Source: Tundrisphaera lichenicola
Lineage (GTDB): Bacteria > Planctomycetota > Planctomycetia > Isosphaerales > Isosphaeraceae
Direction of reading: 5' to 3'
Assembly (NCBI RefSeq): GCF_051175385.1
Contig: NZ_CP195106.1
Location: 5,518,001-5,582,000 of the forward strand
Length of the DNA: 64,000 nucleotides
Numbering within the stretch: the stretch's first letter is position 1; each line of letters begins with the position of its first letter. Shown here in pieces: positions 56,308 to 64,000 of this stretch. The notes beneath the pieces were generated by a model that was not told where the DNA came from, did no database searches, and worked only from the letters and a program-made list of their open reading frames with translations. Position numbers and translations under genes: made by a program.

Positions 56308-57726
56308 GTGTCGCTAGTCACGCCGGGGATCGCCTCGGACCCCGACCGTCACGGCCGTCGAGCCGTCTGGATCGCCGCCCTGATCACCATCATCGGCGCA
56401 GGGATGATCTATGCCGACAAGGCTGCCGAGGACCGGAGCGCCTTCATCCGTTGGCGTCATCAGGTCCTGGAGATGATGGACGGGGCGAACATCTACGATA
56501 TCTATTACTTCCCCAACCCGCCGATCATGCCGTTGACCCTCTATCCCATGATGACCCTGCCCCCGGTCGAGGGGGCTCTGGTCTGGTTCGGGATCAAGGC
56601 GGGCCTGGCAGCGGTCTCGGTGTTGCTCTGCCTGAGGATGGTTCGCCTCGGGGATCGACCGATTCCCTCGTGGGTGCAGGCGATGATCGTCCTGTTGAGC
56701 CTCCGACCGATCATGAGCGATCTGCACCACGGCAACAACAATATCATGATCCTTTTCCTGGTCGTGGCCATGTTGGCGGCCTGGAGGAAGGGTTACGATG
56801 TGCTGGCAGGGCTGATTCTGGCCTATGCGATCGCCTTCAAAGTCACTCCCGGGTTGTTCCTTCTCTACTTCGCTTATAAGAGATCCTGGAGGACCGTCGG
56901 GGCAACGATCGTGGGATCGGGATTATTCCTACTGGTCATCCCCAGCATCTTCATTGGGCCCGCCTTCAACTGGCTCTGCCTGAAGACCTGGTGCTACCGG
57001 ATCATCTTCCCCTACATGGGAAATGATGCCGTCGGGGATCAGGAGATCAATCAGTCCATGGTGGGAGTGCTCTCCCGAATGCTCACGGAGTCGACTCGAC
57101 AGGGTCGCTACGCGATCAAACTCAGGGTGAACTTCGTTTCGTGGGATCCGAAGCTCGTCGTTGGAATGCTCAAGGGCCTCTCGATTGCCCTGATCGGGTT
57201 GCTGGCCTTGCTCTGCCGGACGAGGATCAAACGACGGGACGACCCTCGGTTGCTCGGAGAATTCGCGCTGGTCGTTTTGACGATGCTCTTCGTCTCGGAA
57301 CGAAGCTGGAAGCATCATTTCGTGACGCTTTTGCTACCCTATACGTATCTCTCTTACAGGGTTGGAGTGGCAGGCCTCTCACCGAGGGTCCGCTGGACGC
57401 TCGGGAGTGCCCTGGCGCTCTCCGCCGTGATGATCGCAACCACATCATCGGAGATGGGAGGCCTCTTTGCCCGGAACCAGGGGCATAAGATCGCACAGGC
57501 TTATGGCATGTTCCTGTGGGCGGCCGTGGTGATCTATGCCGCCACGGCCTGGCGAGTCTGGGCCGAGGGCCGCGTCGATCCCGGCGAGCTGGGATTGGAC
57601 GGTTCGCACCCGCCGACCTTGAAGGGGCCACACCAATCGCTCGCCCGGATGGTCCGAGGCGAGTGGGCGATGTCTTCGGGAGCAAAGATCCGTGAAGATC
57701 GAAGTAACCCGCTGAGCACGAGTTGA
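56308..57726 (+). CDS. GT87-family (DUF2029) membrane mannosyltransferase
   Basis: A GTG at 56308 preceded by GGAAGGAG is chosen over the ATG at 56263, giving 472 residues. There are about ten hydrophobic helices. The first luminal loop has the acidic segment of the GT-C fold (GANIYDIYYFPNPPIMPLTLYP). Other family features are LLSLRPIMSDLHHGNNNIMILFLV (the GQxN-like element) and IAFKVTPGLFLLYFAYKR. GT87 enzymes use polyprenyl-phosphate sugars to build envelope glycans. It stands alone about 200 bp after the tRNA gene, and the C-terminal 50 residues are hydrophilic and cytoplasmic. Confidence 0.85.
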   Translation: MSLVTPGIASDPDRHGRRAVWIAALITIIGAGMIYADKAAEDRSAFIRWRHQVLEMMDGANIYDIYYFPNPPIMPLTLYPMMTLPPVEGALVWFGIKAGLAAVSVLLCLRMVRLGDRPIPSWVQAMIVLLSLRPIMSDLHHGNNNIMILFLVVAMLAAWRKGYDVLAGLILAYAIAFKVTPGLFLLYFAYKRSWRTVGATIVGSGLFLLVIPSIFIGPAFNWLCLKTWCYRIIFPYMGNDAVGDQEINQSMVGVLSRMLTESTRQGRYAIKLRVNFVSWDPKLVVGMLKGLSIALIGLLALLCRTRIKRRDDPRLLGEFALVVLTMLFVSERSWKHHFVTLLLPYTYLSYRVGVAGLSPRVRWTLGSALALSAVMIATTSSEMGGLFARNQGHKIAQAYGMFLWAAVVIYAATAWRVWAEGRVDPGELGLDGSHPPTLKGPHQSLARMVRGEWAMSSGAKIREDRSNPLSTS

Positions 57727-57926
57727 TCTCGGAAGTCCCGATCTGGATTTCAACAAGGATGTGGTCCTCTGATCGGGCTCCGAATCAATCCGAGGTCGAA
57801 CATCGATCGTTCTCAGTGACGCCGGCGCCCCCCGTGTCCCGTCACGTCCGCAGATAGACCGACCGACTCGCCGCCCCGCGCGGGGTGGCCGTCTCTCAAT
57901 GTTACGTGGCCATGGAGGGCCCAGCC

Positions 57927-58931
57927 ATGAACCCATCGAATCCCAAACCCCGTCGTCCCAAAACTCCGACGCTTGCCCCAGAAGTGCTGGAAGCGCGAGA
58001 GATGATGACAGGGGGGGTCGGTTCTACCTTCGCAATCATGCCCGCCACGATTACCAAGGCGGGTGGCGTCGCGAAGATCACCTTCAATCTCGACCCGAAA
58101 CTCTTCACCGACCCCGGTAACAAGCCATTCGTCCTGGGAATCGACGTCGCCCCGAACCAGGGATCGGCGGCCAATCCGGTCGTCCGATCCGTGATGAACC
58201 CCCAGGGGAAGAACCTCTCGGTCAGTCATGCGGCCTTCGATCCCAAGGTGACCCGGACCGGGGCATCGGCCGACAGTAAGCTCTCCAGCGCGGCACTGGT
58301 GACGATCCCCGGCCTCCCTTCGAGCAAGGCCACCGCCGCCACTGCGAAGGGGGGAAAGGCCAAGGCCGCCTCGGCCGCCCCTTACACTTACACCGTTAAG
58401 GTGGCGGGCTTGGGGAAGGCCACCGGTAGCATCCTGGTCGGGTTCTATCTCCCCGGCAACGCCAGCGGGAGCGGCGTCGTCCAGCAGGCCGATATCAACG
58501 CGATCAAGTACGGCTTGAACACGACGGCAAATGACACGACCGGCAAGTACTCGTTCGACGCCGACGTCGATCGAAACGGGAAGATCGACAACAAGGACCT
58601 GAAGATCGCCCGGAAGAACCTGGGGGTCGGGACGACGGTCTCGCCCGTGATCTCGGCGAATCTCGATCCCACGGGTGTCGTGGACATCAACAAGCGAATC
58701 ACCAACCAGCCCGTAGCCACGGTCACCGGGGTTGCCACGCCGAACTCGGTCATCTCCTATTCGCAGCCCTACATGGTCCCGGCGACGTCCGTTGCCGACG
58801 CGGCTGGCAATTACTCGGTCGCGGTCAACCTGGCCCCAGGGGCGAACACCTTCAACGTCACCTCGACCGATGCCTTCAACCAGAAGATCACCGGTTCGAT
58901 CGCCTCGATCACCTACAACGTCCCGTCCTGA
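57927..58931 (+). CDS. Surface protein with dockerin-type repeat and Ig-like C-terminus
   Basis: GGAGGG eight bases upstream supports the ATG at 57927 (334 aa). The N-terminus PKTPTLAPEVLEAREMM is like the short conserved segment near the start of many large planctomycete surface proteins. Residues about 40-185 are a beta-rich domain. Residues about 185-232 form a dockerin type I pair with calcium loops (ADINAIKYGLN and DADVDRNGKIDNKDLKIARKNLG by segments). Residues about 245-334 are an Ig-like domain ending in ITGSIASITYNV. Dockerins pair with cohesins elsewhere; no cohesin is seen here. The 3' end overlaps queG by 19 bp on the other strand. Confidence 0.82.
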   Translation: MNPSNPKPRRPKTPTLAPEVLEAREMMTGGVGSTFAIMPATITKAGGVAKITFNLDPKLFTDPGNKPFVLGIDVAPNQGSAANPVVRSVMNPQGKNLSVSHAAFDPKVTRTGASADSKLSSAALVTIPGLPSSKATAATAKGGKAKAASAAPYTYTVKVAGLGKATGSILVGFYLPGNASGSGVVQQADINAIKYGLNTTANDTTGKYSFDADVDRNGKIDNKDLKIARKNLGVGTTVSPVISANLDPTGVVDINKRITNQPVATVTGVATPNSVISYSQPYMVPATSVADAAGNYSVAVNLAPGANTFNVTSTDAFNQKITGSIASITYNVPS

Positions 58932-60064
58932 GTTCGGGGTCGAACGGCTGCCAGGGCCCGGCGGACCGCATCGCGTGCCGCCGGGTCGGCATCATCCCTG
59001 GCCCGTTCCAGGGCATCGACCGCTTCGGGAGAACCAATCCGGCCCAGGGCCCAGGCGGAAGCTCCCCGGATGACGGGATCCTGATCCTCAAGCCGTCCGA
59101 TCAGGACGGGCAATGCTTCGAAGACCCGGCCTGCGCCGAGTAACAACGCGGCATTCCGGAGAAGTCCCGATCGCTTGGATCGCGAGAGGGCCGTTCCCTT
59201 GATCGCCCGGGAGAACTCGGCCGGATCTGCTCCCAGCCAATCAATCAGGTCGGGATTGGCCCACTCCGGCCTCGGATCGAGCGCCGGCTCGCGTCCGGGA
59301 GGGGCCTTCCGATTCCAGGGACAAACGTCCTGGCAAATATCGCATCCGAAGACCCATCCGTCGAGCCGATCCGCCACTGCTTCTGGAATTGGTCCTCGAT
59401 GCTCAATAGTCCAGTAACTGATGCATCGGCGGGCATCGAGTTGGTAAGGACCAACGAAGGCATCGGTCGGGCACGAGTCGAGGCATCTCCGGCAAGTCCC
59501 GCAATGGTTAGTCTCGTGAGGAACATCGTATTCGAGTTCGATGTCGACCAGCAGAGACCCCAGCACGGTGAAACTTCCGGCCCTTCGATCGATCAGGCAG
59601 GTATTTTTCCCAATCCACCCGAGTCCGGCCATCCTCGCGAAATCCCGCTCCAATAGCGGCGCGGAATCGCAGACGCCGCGACCAACAACTCCTGGACATT
59701 CCAGCCTGAGCCAATCGAGCAGGGAGTCGAGCTTGCGCCAGAGGATCTCATGATAGTCGGCGCCTCGGGCATATCGTGCCACCTTACCTCTGGGAAGCTC
59801 CGAGCCATTCAAACCGGGTGTCCCGTAGATCATCCCGACCACGATGACTGATCGGGCTCCTTCGAGGATGAACCGAGGATGTGCCCGGGCTTCGGCCTGA
59901 CGCTTGAGGTAAGCCATCCCGGCCTCTCGGCCTTGCTCCAGCCATTCTAGATAACGGCCATAGCCCGTCGGGACCACGGCCGGCGCAACACCCACCAGCT
60001 CGAATCCCAGCCGACGAGCCTCGTCCTTAAGCCGGTCGGTCAGCCCCGAACCCTGGTCACTCAC
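58913..60064 (-). CDS. queG: Epoxyqueuosine reductase QueG
   Basis: QueG reduces epoxyqueuosine to queuosine at position 34 of tRNAs with GUN anticodons, using cobalamin. The 383 residues include the conserved N-terminal part (GFELVGVAPA, YGRYLEWLEQGREAGMAYL), CDSAPLLERDFARMAGLGWIGKNTCLI, two 4Fe-4S cluster motifs (CGTCRRCLDSCP and CDICQDVCPWN), and C-terminal HEAT-like repeats (RLEDQDPVIRGASAWALGRIG) that bind tRNA. It is downstream of metF, overlapping by four bases, and convergent with the dockerin gene, overlapping by 19 bp. Confidence 0.95.
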   Translation of the reverse strand: MSDQGSGLTDRLKDEARRLGFELVGVAPAVVPTGYGRYLEWLEQGREAGMAYLKRQAEARAHPRFILEGARSVIVVGMIYGTPGLNGSELPRGKVARYARGADYHEILWRKLDSLLDWLRLECPGVVGRGVCDSAPLLERDFARMAGLGWIGKNTCLIDRRAGSFTVLGSLLVDIELEYDVPHETNHCGTCRRCLDSCPTDAFVGPYQLDARRCISYWTIEHRGPIPEAVADRLDGWVFGCDICQDVCPWNRKAPPGREPALDPRPEWANPDLIDWLGADPAEFSRAIKGTALSRSKRSGLLRNAALLLGAGRVFEALPVLIGRLEDQDPVIRGASAWALGRIGSPEAVDALERARDDADPAARDAVRRALAAVRPRTQDGTL

Positions 60065-60969
60065 TGAACCCGGAGGGCGAGCGAGTCCTTCACCCCGAGG
60101 TTTTCGTAGATCCGCCGCGTCGCGTCCGACTTATTTAACGTATAGAAGTGGACACCCCGGACGTTGTTATCCAGCAGGTCGCGACATTGCTCGGTGGCCC
60201 AGTGGATGCCCACCCTGGCGATCGACCCATCATCGGAACAGCGGTTCACGGCCTTCTGGAGATTTGCGGGCAAGCGGGCACCGAGAGCAAGCTCGGCCAT
60301 CCTGATGATTCCCGACCTGCTGGAGACGGGCATGATCCCGGCGAGGATCGGAACATGGATTCCCGCCTGATCGCATCGATCTCGGAAGTCGTAGAAATCG
60401 CGATTATCGAAAAAGAGCTGGGTACAGATATAGTCGGCCCCGGCGTCCACCTTCCGCTTGAGGTGATCCATCTCCTTCAGCCGATTGGGGGTCTCCGGGT
60501 GGCCCTCCGGAAATCCGGCGACTCCCACGCCGAAGCCCCTGGAATCGGGAAGTCCCTGCCTGGATTTGATGAAGCGAACCAGCGCTTCGGCGTACTGGAA
60601 GGCGTCCCGGGAGCGGTCGTAATCGCTCACCTTCCTGGGCGGATCTCCCCGGAGTGCCAGGATATTCTGGATCCCGGAGACGGCGTATCGATCGAGAATC
60701 GCGGCGAGTTCCTCTCGCGAATGGCAGACACTCGTCAGGTGAGAGACGGCGGTCAGGTTGGTCTCGCTTTGAATCCTGACGATCAGATCGTGGGTCCGCT
60801 CTCGGTCCGAGCCCCCTGCCCCGTAAGTCACCGAGACGAAAGAGGGTTGGAGGGCCTGCAACTCGGCGATGTGAGCGAATAATTCCCCCGACGCCGCATC
60901 GGTCTTCGGCGGGAAGAACTCGAAGCTGAACGTGGTGGGATGGTCACGAAAGATGTCGAGGATATGCAT
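60061..60969 (-). CDS. metF: 5,10-methylenetetrahydrofolate reductase
   Basis: MetF reduces methylene-THF to methyl-THF with FAD, supplying methyl groups for methionine synthesis. The 302 residues contain FSFEFFPPKTDAA at the N-terminus, FVSVTYGAGGSDRERT, LTSVCHSREEL, NILALRGDPP and AGADYICTQLFFDNRDFYDF, all typical of the family. The C-terminal VRGVHFYTLNKSDATRRI is also characteristic. The stop overlaps the queG start (ATGA). Both enzymes depend on one-carbon or cobalamin chemistry, but the pairing may simply be an operon of convenience. No ribosome binding site is obvious; a hairpin lies just upstream. Confidence 0.95.
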   Translation of the reverse strand: MHILDIFRDHPTTFSFEFFPPKTDAASGELFAHIAELQALQPSFVSVTYGAGGSDRERTHDLIVRIQSETNLTAVSHLTSVCHSREELAAILDRYAVSGIQNILALRGDPPRKVSDYDRSRDAFQYAEALVRFIKSRQGLPDSRGFGVGVAGFPEGHPETPNRLKEMDHLKRKVDAGADYICTQLFFDNRDFYDFRDRCDQAGIHVPILAGIMPVSSRSGIIRMAELALGARLPANLQKAVNRCSDDGSIARVGIHWATEQCRDLLDNNVRGVHFYTLNKSDATRRIYENLGVKDSLALRVQ

Positions 60970-60992
60970 TAGTTGATCGTTCTCAGATAGGT

Positions 60993-61008
60993 CGAGGTTG
61001 GCACCTCG
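60993..61008 (-). promoter_or_regulatory. Hairpin in the metF leader
   Basis: CGAGGT-GCCA-ACCTCG (minus strand) is a perfect 6-bp stem 24 bases before the metF ATG, and a CTTCGGA/TCCGAAG repeat lies further upstream. I could not match the leader to the conserved cores of SAM or SAH riboswitches. Confidence 0.3.
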
Positions 61009-61085
61009 TCGATCCTTCGGACTTCAGGATAATCGAGCGGGACCTCCGAAGGGAGACGAACTCTTCACGAATCTCGAACTAGCGA

Positions 61086-61772
61086 TCAAGAGCAGATTAC
61101 CGTCCGGGAATCGGGGATAAGCCCGTTCCGAGGACAGAGTTCCCGAAGCTCGCAAAGGTCGCAGCGAGGCCGGAGGGCATCGCATGGCCCCCGTCCATGG
61201 GCAATGAGGCGATGGCTGAGGTCGATCCACTCCTTCTTCGGCACGATCGATTCCAGTTCGCGTTCGATAACTTCGGGGTTGGTCTGCTTCGTCAGGCCGA
61301 GTCGATAGGCAAGCCGTTTGACGTGCGTATCGACAACGACTCCTGAGGGTATTTTGAACGCATTTCCCATCACGACGTGAGCGGTCTTCCTGCCCACGCC
61401 AGGCAGTGAGGTGAGGGCATCGAAGTCGGGCGGGACTTCCCCACCATGACACTCGACCAGTTTCGAGGATAAGGCGATGAGGTTCCTGGCCTTGTTCCGG
61501 AAGAATCCCGTACGGTAAACCAGGGCCTCGACGTCTGCCAGGTCGGCCGCAGCCAATGAGCCGGGGCCGGGAAAGCTGACGAAGAGGGCTGGGGTCACCT
61601 GATTGACCCGCTCATCGGTGCACTGGGCTGAGAGGACCGTGGCGACCAGTAGTTCGAACGGATTCCGATGATTGAGTTCACAACGGACCGTCGGATAGAG
61701 CCGGTTCAGCGCACGAACAACCTGACGGGCCTGGGTTCTGGGATCGGAACTCGGCCCCCGCTTTGGTGGCAT
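61086..61772 (-). CDS. nth: Endonuclease III
   Basis: This is a bifunctional DNA glycosylase/AP lyase removing oxidised pyrimidines in base excision repair. The 228 residues have the helix-hairpin-helix LPGVGRKTAHVVMGNAF with catalytic Lys, the catalytic Asp in VVVDTHVKRL, and the C-terminal 4Fe-4S loop CDALRPRCDLCELRELC (CX6CX2CX5C). Length and order are normal. It begins 37 bp... from a divergent region of 216 bp shared with the Lon-N gene. Confidence 0.95.
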   Translation of the reverse strand: MPPKRGPSSDPRTQARQVVRALNRLYPTVRCELNHRNPFELLVATVLSAQCTDERVNQVTPALFVSFPGPGSLAAADLADVEALVYRTGFFRNKARNLIALSSKLVECHGGEVPPDFDALTSLPGVGRKTAHVVMGNAFKIPSGVVVDTHVKRLAYRLGLTKQTNPEVIERELESIVPKKEWIDLSHRLIAHGRGPCDALRPRCDLCELRELCPRNGLIPDSRTVICS

Positions 61773-61830
61773 GAATGGACCTCGAAACTGGGGGGGTTGC
61801 TCGGCTCGATCATGATCTCCCGGCAGTTTT

Positions 61831-61877
61831 TCGGCAAGGTGAACCGCCCTTGCCGACGCTGGAAGCCTACCTACAAT
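61831..61877 (+). promoter_or_regulatory. Promoter with inverted repeat over the -35 element
   Basis: TTGCCG (61850-61855), a 16-base spacer and TACAAT (61872-61877) form a promoter towards the Lon-N gene. A perfect 9-bp inverted repeat, TCGGCAAGG (61831-61839) and CCTTGCCGA (61848-61856) with an 8-base spacer, covers the -35 box, as an operator would. Confidence 0.5.
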
Positions 61878-61988
61878 GATATTTCTCAGCTCTGGAGGCT
61901 TGGTGACGATCCGACGACAAAATCATCCGTTAGGCCGCTCGAATTTCGAGCAATGTTGATGATCGCAACTTTCTCATGCGAGTGCCCT

Positions 61989-62669
61989 ATGGATGACGAC
62001 TACGACCTGACACACTTCTCAAATATTGGTCGCCTCTTCCCCTTGCCCGGTGTGGTCCTGTTCCCTCATTCTGTCTTGCCACTCCACATCTTCGAGCCGC
62101 GTTATCGACAAATGACCGAGGACGCACTGGCTTCGGATCGCCTTGTGACGATCGTCCAGACACGCCCACCATTGGAGTGGAAATCGCCCGGAACTCCGAC
62201 CCTGGAACGCTTCGGTTGTCTCGGGCGCATCTTCAAACACGAGCGACTTCCCGATGGTCGGTTCAACTTCCTTCTCCTGGGTCGAAAACGAGTGGAGTTA
62301 CTTCGAGAAATTCCGGGTGATAAACTCTACCGGATGTCGGAGCTTCGGATCGTCGAGGACATCCCTCCGGGTGATCACGAGGGTGTCCGGCGGGATGAGT
62401 TGATCTCCAACTTCAGGAGTCTTCATCCCGGCGGCATCGACCGTGATCTCGACTCTCTCTTCGATTCGGAACTGCCGCTGGGCGTGCTCACGGACATCAT
62501 CGCCCAGGCTCTTGGGCTTGGAGCGAGCGTCAAGCAAACGTTTCTTGCCGAACCCGTGGTGGTCCGCAGGGCCATCGGGCTGCTCGGCTTGCTTCGGCAG
62601 ATGAAAGAAAATCAGCAGACACCCCAGGACATTCCTTCCAAATTCCCCCCCCCGTTCAGCCTCAATTGA
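61989..62669 (+). CDS. Lon protease N-terminal (LON substrate-binding) domain protein
   Basis: The frame is open to 61668, but the ATG at 61989 (MDDDYDLTHF) is preferred; the upstream residues overlap nth and look random. The 226 residues are the LON/PUA-like domain without ATPase or protease parts: LFPLPGVVLFPHSVLPLHIFEPRYRQM, FGCLGRIFKHERLPDGRFNFLLLGRKRVEL and a helical C-terminal half (SELPLGVLTDIIAQALG). Stand-alone Lon-N proteins are widespread; cereblon shares the fold. The function is unknown, perhaps an adaptor in protein quality control. It is followed by folE from its own promoter. Confidence 0.85.
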   Translation: MDDDYDLTHFSNIGRLFPLPGVVLFPHSVLPLHIFEPRYRQMTEDALASDRLVTIVQTRPPLEWKSPGTPTLERFGCLGRIFKHERLPDGRFNFLLLGRKRVELLREIPGDKLYRMSELRIVEDIPPGDHEGVRRDELISNFRSLHPGGIDRDLDSLFDSELPLGVLTDIIAQALGLGASVKQTFLAEPVVVRRAIGLLGLLRQMKENQQTPQDIPSKFPPPFSLN

Positions 62670-62685
62670 GTCGAGACTCGCCGGG

Positions 62686-62714
62686 TTGATTGGGGGATGA
62701 ATTGCCTCTATAAT
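62686..62714 (+). promoter_or_regulatory. Sigma70-type promoter of folE
   Basis: TTGATT (62686-62691), a 17-base spacer and a perfect TATAAT (62709-62714) lie 83 bp before the folE start. This is the best consensus match in the window. Confidence 0.65.
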
Positions 62715-62797
62715 GGCACCTTCCTTTTGACCGAAACGCTCATCCTTAGACGACTTGCAGGTTGCGCCTTGCACCTGGATCGAGGGGTTTTAGGGTC

Positions 62798-63403
62798 ATG
62801 ATCGACCACCAGGAACAGGATGAGATCAGCCACGGCACCATGGACCTTCCCCGAATCCGTAGGGCGGTTCGCGAGATCCTCCTGGCTGTCGGGGAAGACC
62901 CCGATCGAGAGGGATTGAGGGATACCCCGAATCGCGTGGCTCGCATGTACGCCGAGATGTTTTCCGGTCTCCATCAAGACCCTCGAGTCCACCTCGCGAC
63001 CCTATTTACACAGAAGTATGACGAATTAGTCCTGATCAAGGACATCCGTTTCGAAAGCACCTGCGAGCACCATCTGCTCCCGTTCATCGGCACGGCCCAC
63101 GTCGCATATATCCCGAATGGTCAGGTGGTCGGGTTATCCAAGATCCCCAGGGTGATCGACGTCCTCTCGAAGCGGCCCCAGTTGCAAGAGCGACTGACGG
63201 AAGAGGTCGCCGACCTCCTGATGACCGAATTGAATGCCAAGGGAGTGGCCGTCGTGATGGACGCTTCGCACAGTTGCATGACCGTCCGTGGAGTCCACAA
63301 GCCCGGCGCCGCCTTCGTCACCAGCGCACTCCGCGGGGCGTGCAAGGACCGTGCGGCCACTCGTGCCGAGGTCCTGGCCCTGATCAATGGAAATCGCAGT
63401 TGA
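62798..63403 (+). CDS. folE: GTP cyclohydrolase I
   Basis: FolE opens GTP to dihydroneopterin triphosphate, the first step of folate and also queuosine precursor synthesis. The ATG at 62798 follows an AGGGG-rich leader, and the TTG at 62762 is rejected. The 201 residues contain the zinc ligands Cys89 and His92 in STCEHHLLPF and Cys160 in SHSCMTVRG, plus REGLRDTPNRVARMYAEMF and LSKIPRVIDVLSKRPQLQERLT. It is a typical type IA enzyme. The presence of queG in the same window is in line with a queuosine need. Confidence 0.96.
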   Translation: MIDHQEQDEISHGTMDLPRIRRAVREILLAVGEDPDREGLRDTPNRVARMYAEMFSGLHQDPRVHLATLFTQKYDELVLIKDIRFESTCEHHLLPFIGTAHVAYIPNGQVVGLSKIPRVIDVLSKRPQLQERLTEEVADLLMTELNAKGVAVVMDASHSCMTVRGVHKPGAAFVTSALRGACKDRAATRAEVLALINGNRS

Positions 63404-63650
63404 TCCCGGACCCTCTACGGATCGTCGGGAACCGGATCTTCCAAGCCGGCAACGTCTTCTGATCCGGGCTGGCCGGTTGTATCCTGGAGTGAACCGGGTC
63501 GATCGTCGCTCGCAATTCTTCAATATTGGCAGCGATCGAGCGAAGTTCGTTAACCCATCCGTCCAATCCAGGATGGCTGTTTGACGTCGTCGCCTACCCC
63601 CCGATGCCAACTCGAAGGCTCGTCGCCGACTTCAAGGACTCACAGACACA

Positions 63651-64000
63651 GTGGACGAACGCCGGGCGAGGATTCACGACGATCTCCGGGGTATTCTCGG
63701 TGGCGAACTCTTGTTCGAACCGATCGAACGCGCCCCATACTCCCATGATGCTAGCCTTTACGAAATCGACCCGCTCGGGGTGGTCGTCCCTCGGACCAGC
63801 GAAGACCTCGTCGCGCTGGTTCATTACGCCGTCGAAAACCAGATCCCTCTTCATCCTCGAGGGGCGGGTACCGGACTTGCTGGGGAGACTCTCGGGCCGG
63901 GCCTGGTCATCGATTTTAGTCGTCATTTCCGGCGAATCATCGAGATCGGTAAGGATCATGTCGAAATCCAGCCGGGAGTGGTCCTCGATCTCTTGAACGA
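63651..64000 (+). CDS. FAD-linked oxidase (GlcD/D-lactate dehydrogenase type), 3' truncated by the window
   Basis: The frame opens after a stop at 63582-63584 and runs to the right edge. The only plausible start is GTG at 63651, with AAGGA 12 bases upstream. The visible 116 residues start VDERRARIHDD and show the PCMH-type FAD domain: SLYEIDPLGVVVPRTSEDLVALVHYA, then IPLHPRGAGTGLAGE (pyrophosphate-binding loop), then VIDFSRHFRRIIEI and VEIQPGVVL. In planctomycetes such N-termini often belong to large proteins with a C-terminal Fe-S module, which would lie outside the window. The upstream 247 bp hold only a possible 7-bp hairpin (63432-63467). Confidence 0.85.
   Translation, partial: MDERRARIHDDLRGILGGELLFEPIERAPYSHDASLYEIDPLGVVVPRTSEDLVALVHYAVENQIPLHPRGAGTGLAGETLGPGLVIDFSRHFRRIIEIGKDHVEIQPGVVLDLLN

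Noticed and set aside
55989..56321. 110-codon minus-strand frame across the intron and tRNA 3' exon
   Set aside because: It overlaps the tRNA and the structured intron core; the residues (GFEPATKGF-like) are the reverse reading of the T arm, a known false-gene source.
60970..61085. SAM or SAH riboswitch before metF
   Set aside because: Hairpins are present, but the conserved core sequences of known SAM and SAH classes were not found by eye.

Overview
The window looks like a chromosomal segment of a planctomycete, most likely of the Isosphaeraceae (inference). The support is high GC, a DUF1559 protein with a prepilin-type N-terminus, DUF1573, DUF1080, FG-GAP, Kelch and dockerin secreted proteins, and long non-coding gaps between divergent genes. 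I see no insertion sequence, phage or CRISPR array.

Layout. 1-22 kb: secreted and cell-envelope genes. These are a giant repeat/Ig-like/DUF4214 protein cut by the left edge, a carboxypeptidase-regulatory-like protein split by a one-base frameshift, a DUF1080 protein, a class III fructose-1,6-bisphosphatase, a Kelch/lipoprotein/DUF1559 operon, a PepSY membrane protein, a TPR protein and an L-fucose isomerase-like protein. 22-27 kb: an FG-GAP protein, the molybdopterin genes moaD-moaE-moaA, a metallophosphoesterase and a CPBP membrane protease. 28-36.7 kb: a compact cytochrome c oxidase operon (diheme cytochrome c, coxB, coxA, ctaA, ctaB, coxC, subunit IV, a SCO-DUF420 fusion, a small Cys-containing membrane protein) that contains subunits, heme A synthesis and copper delivery in one unit. 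36.7-48.7 kb: gamma-glutamyltransferase, two STAS proteins, DUF1573, a glycosyltransferase, a nucleoside-type MFS transporter, an osmoprotectant ABC transporter and a sugar-isomerase-like TIM barrel. 49-53.4 kb: a type IIA topoisomerase pair in A-then-B order. 53.4-64 kb: alcohol dehydrogenase, fatty acid desaturase, an intron-containing tRNA gene, GT87, dockerin protein, queG-metF, nth, a Lon-N protein, folE and the start of an FAD-linked oxidase.

The most striking element is at 55742-56104: a tRNA gene with a CAU anticodon (Ile2 or Met) interrupted right after anticodon base 36 by a 291-nt group I intron without an ORF. All core segments (P, Q, R, S) and helices P1-P9 can be drawn, and there is an extra helix between P7 and P3'. 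Other points of interest are a MoaD whose terminal Gly-Gly is followed by seven residues, a topoisomerase A subunit with Gln at the main quinolone-resistance position and no GyrA box, a YSHPAVY-type oxidase, and several promoter/dyad and attenuator-like structures.
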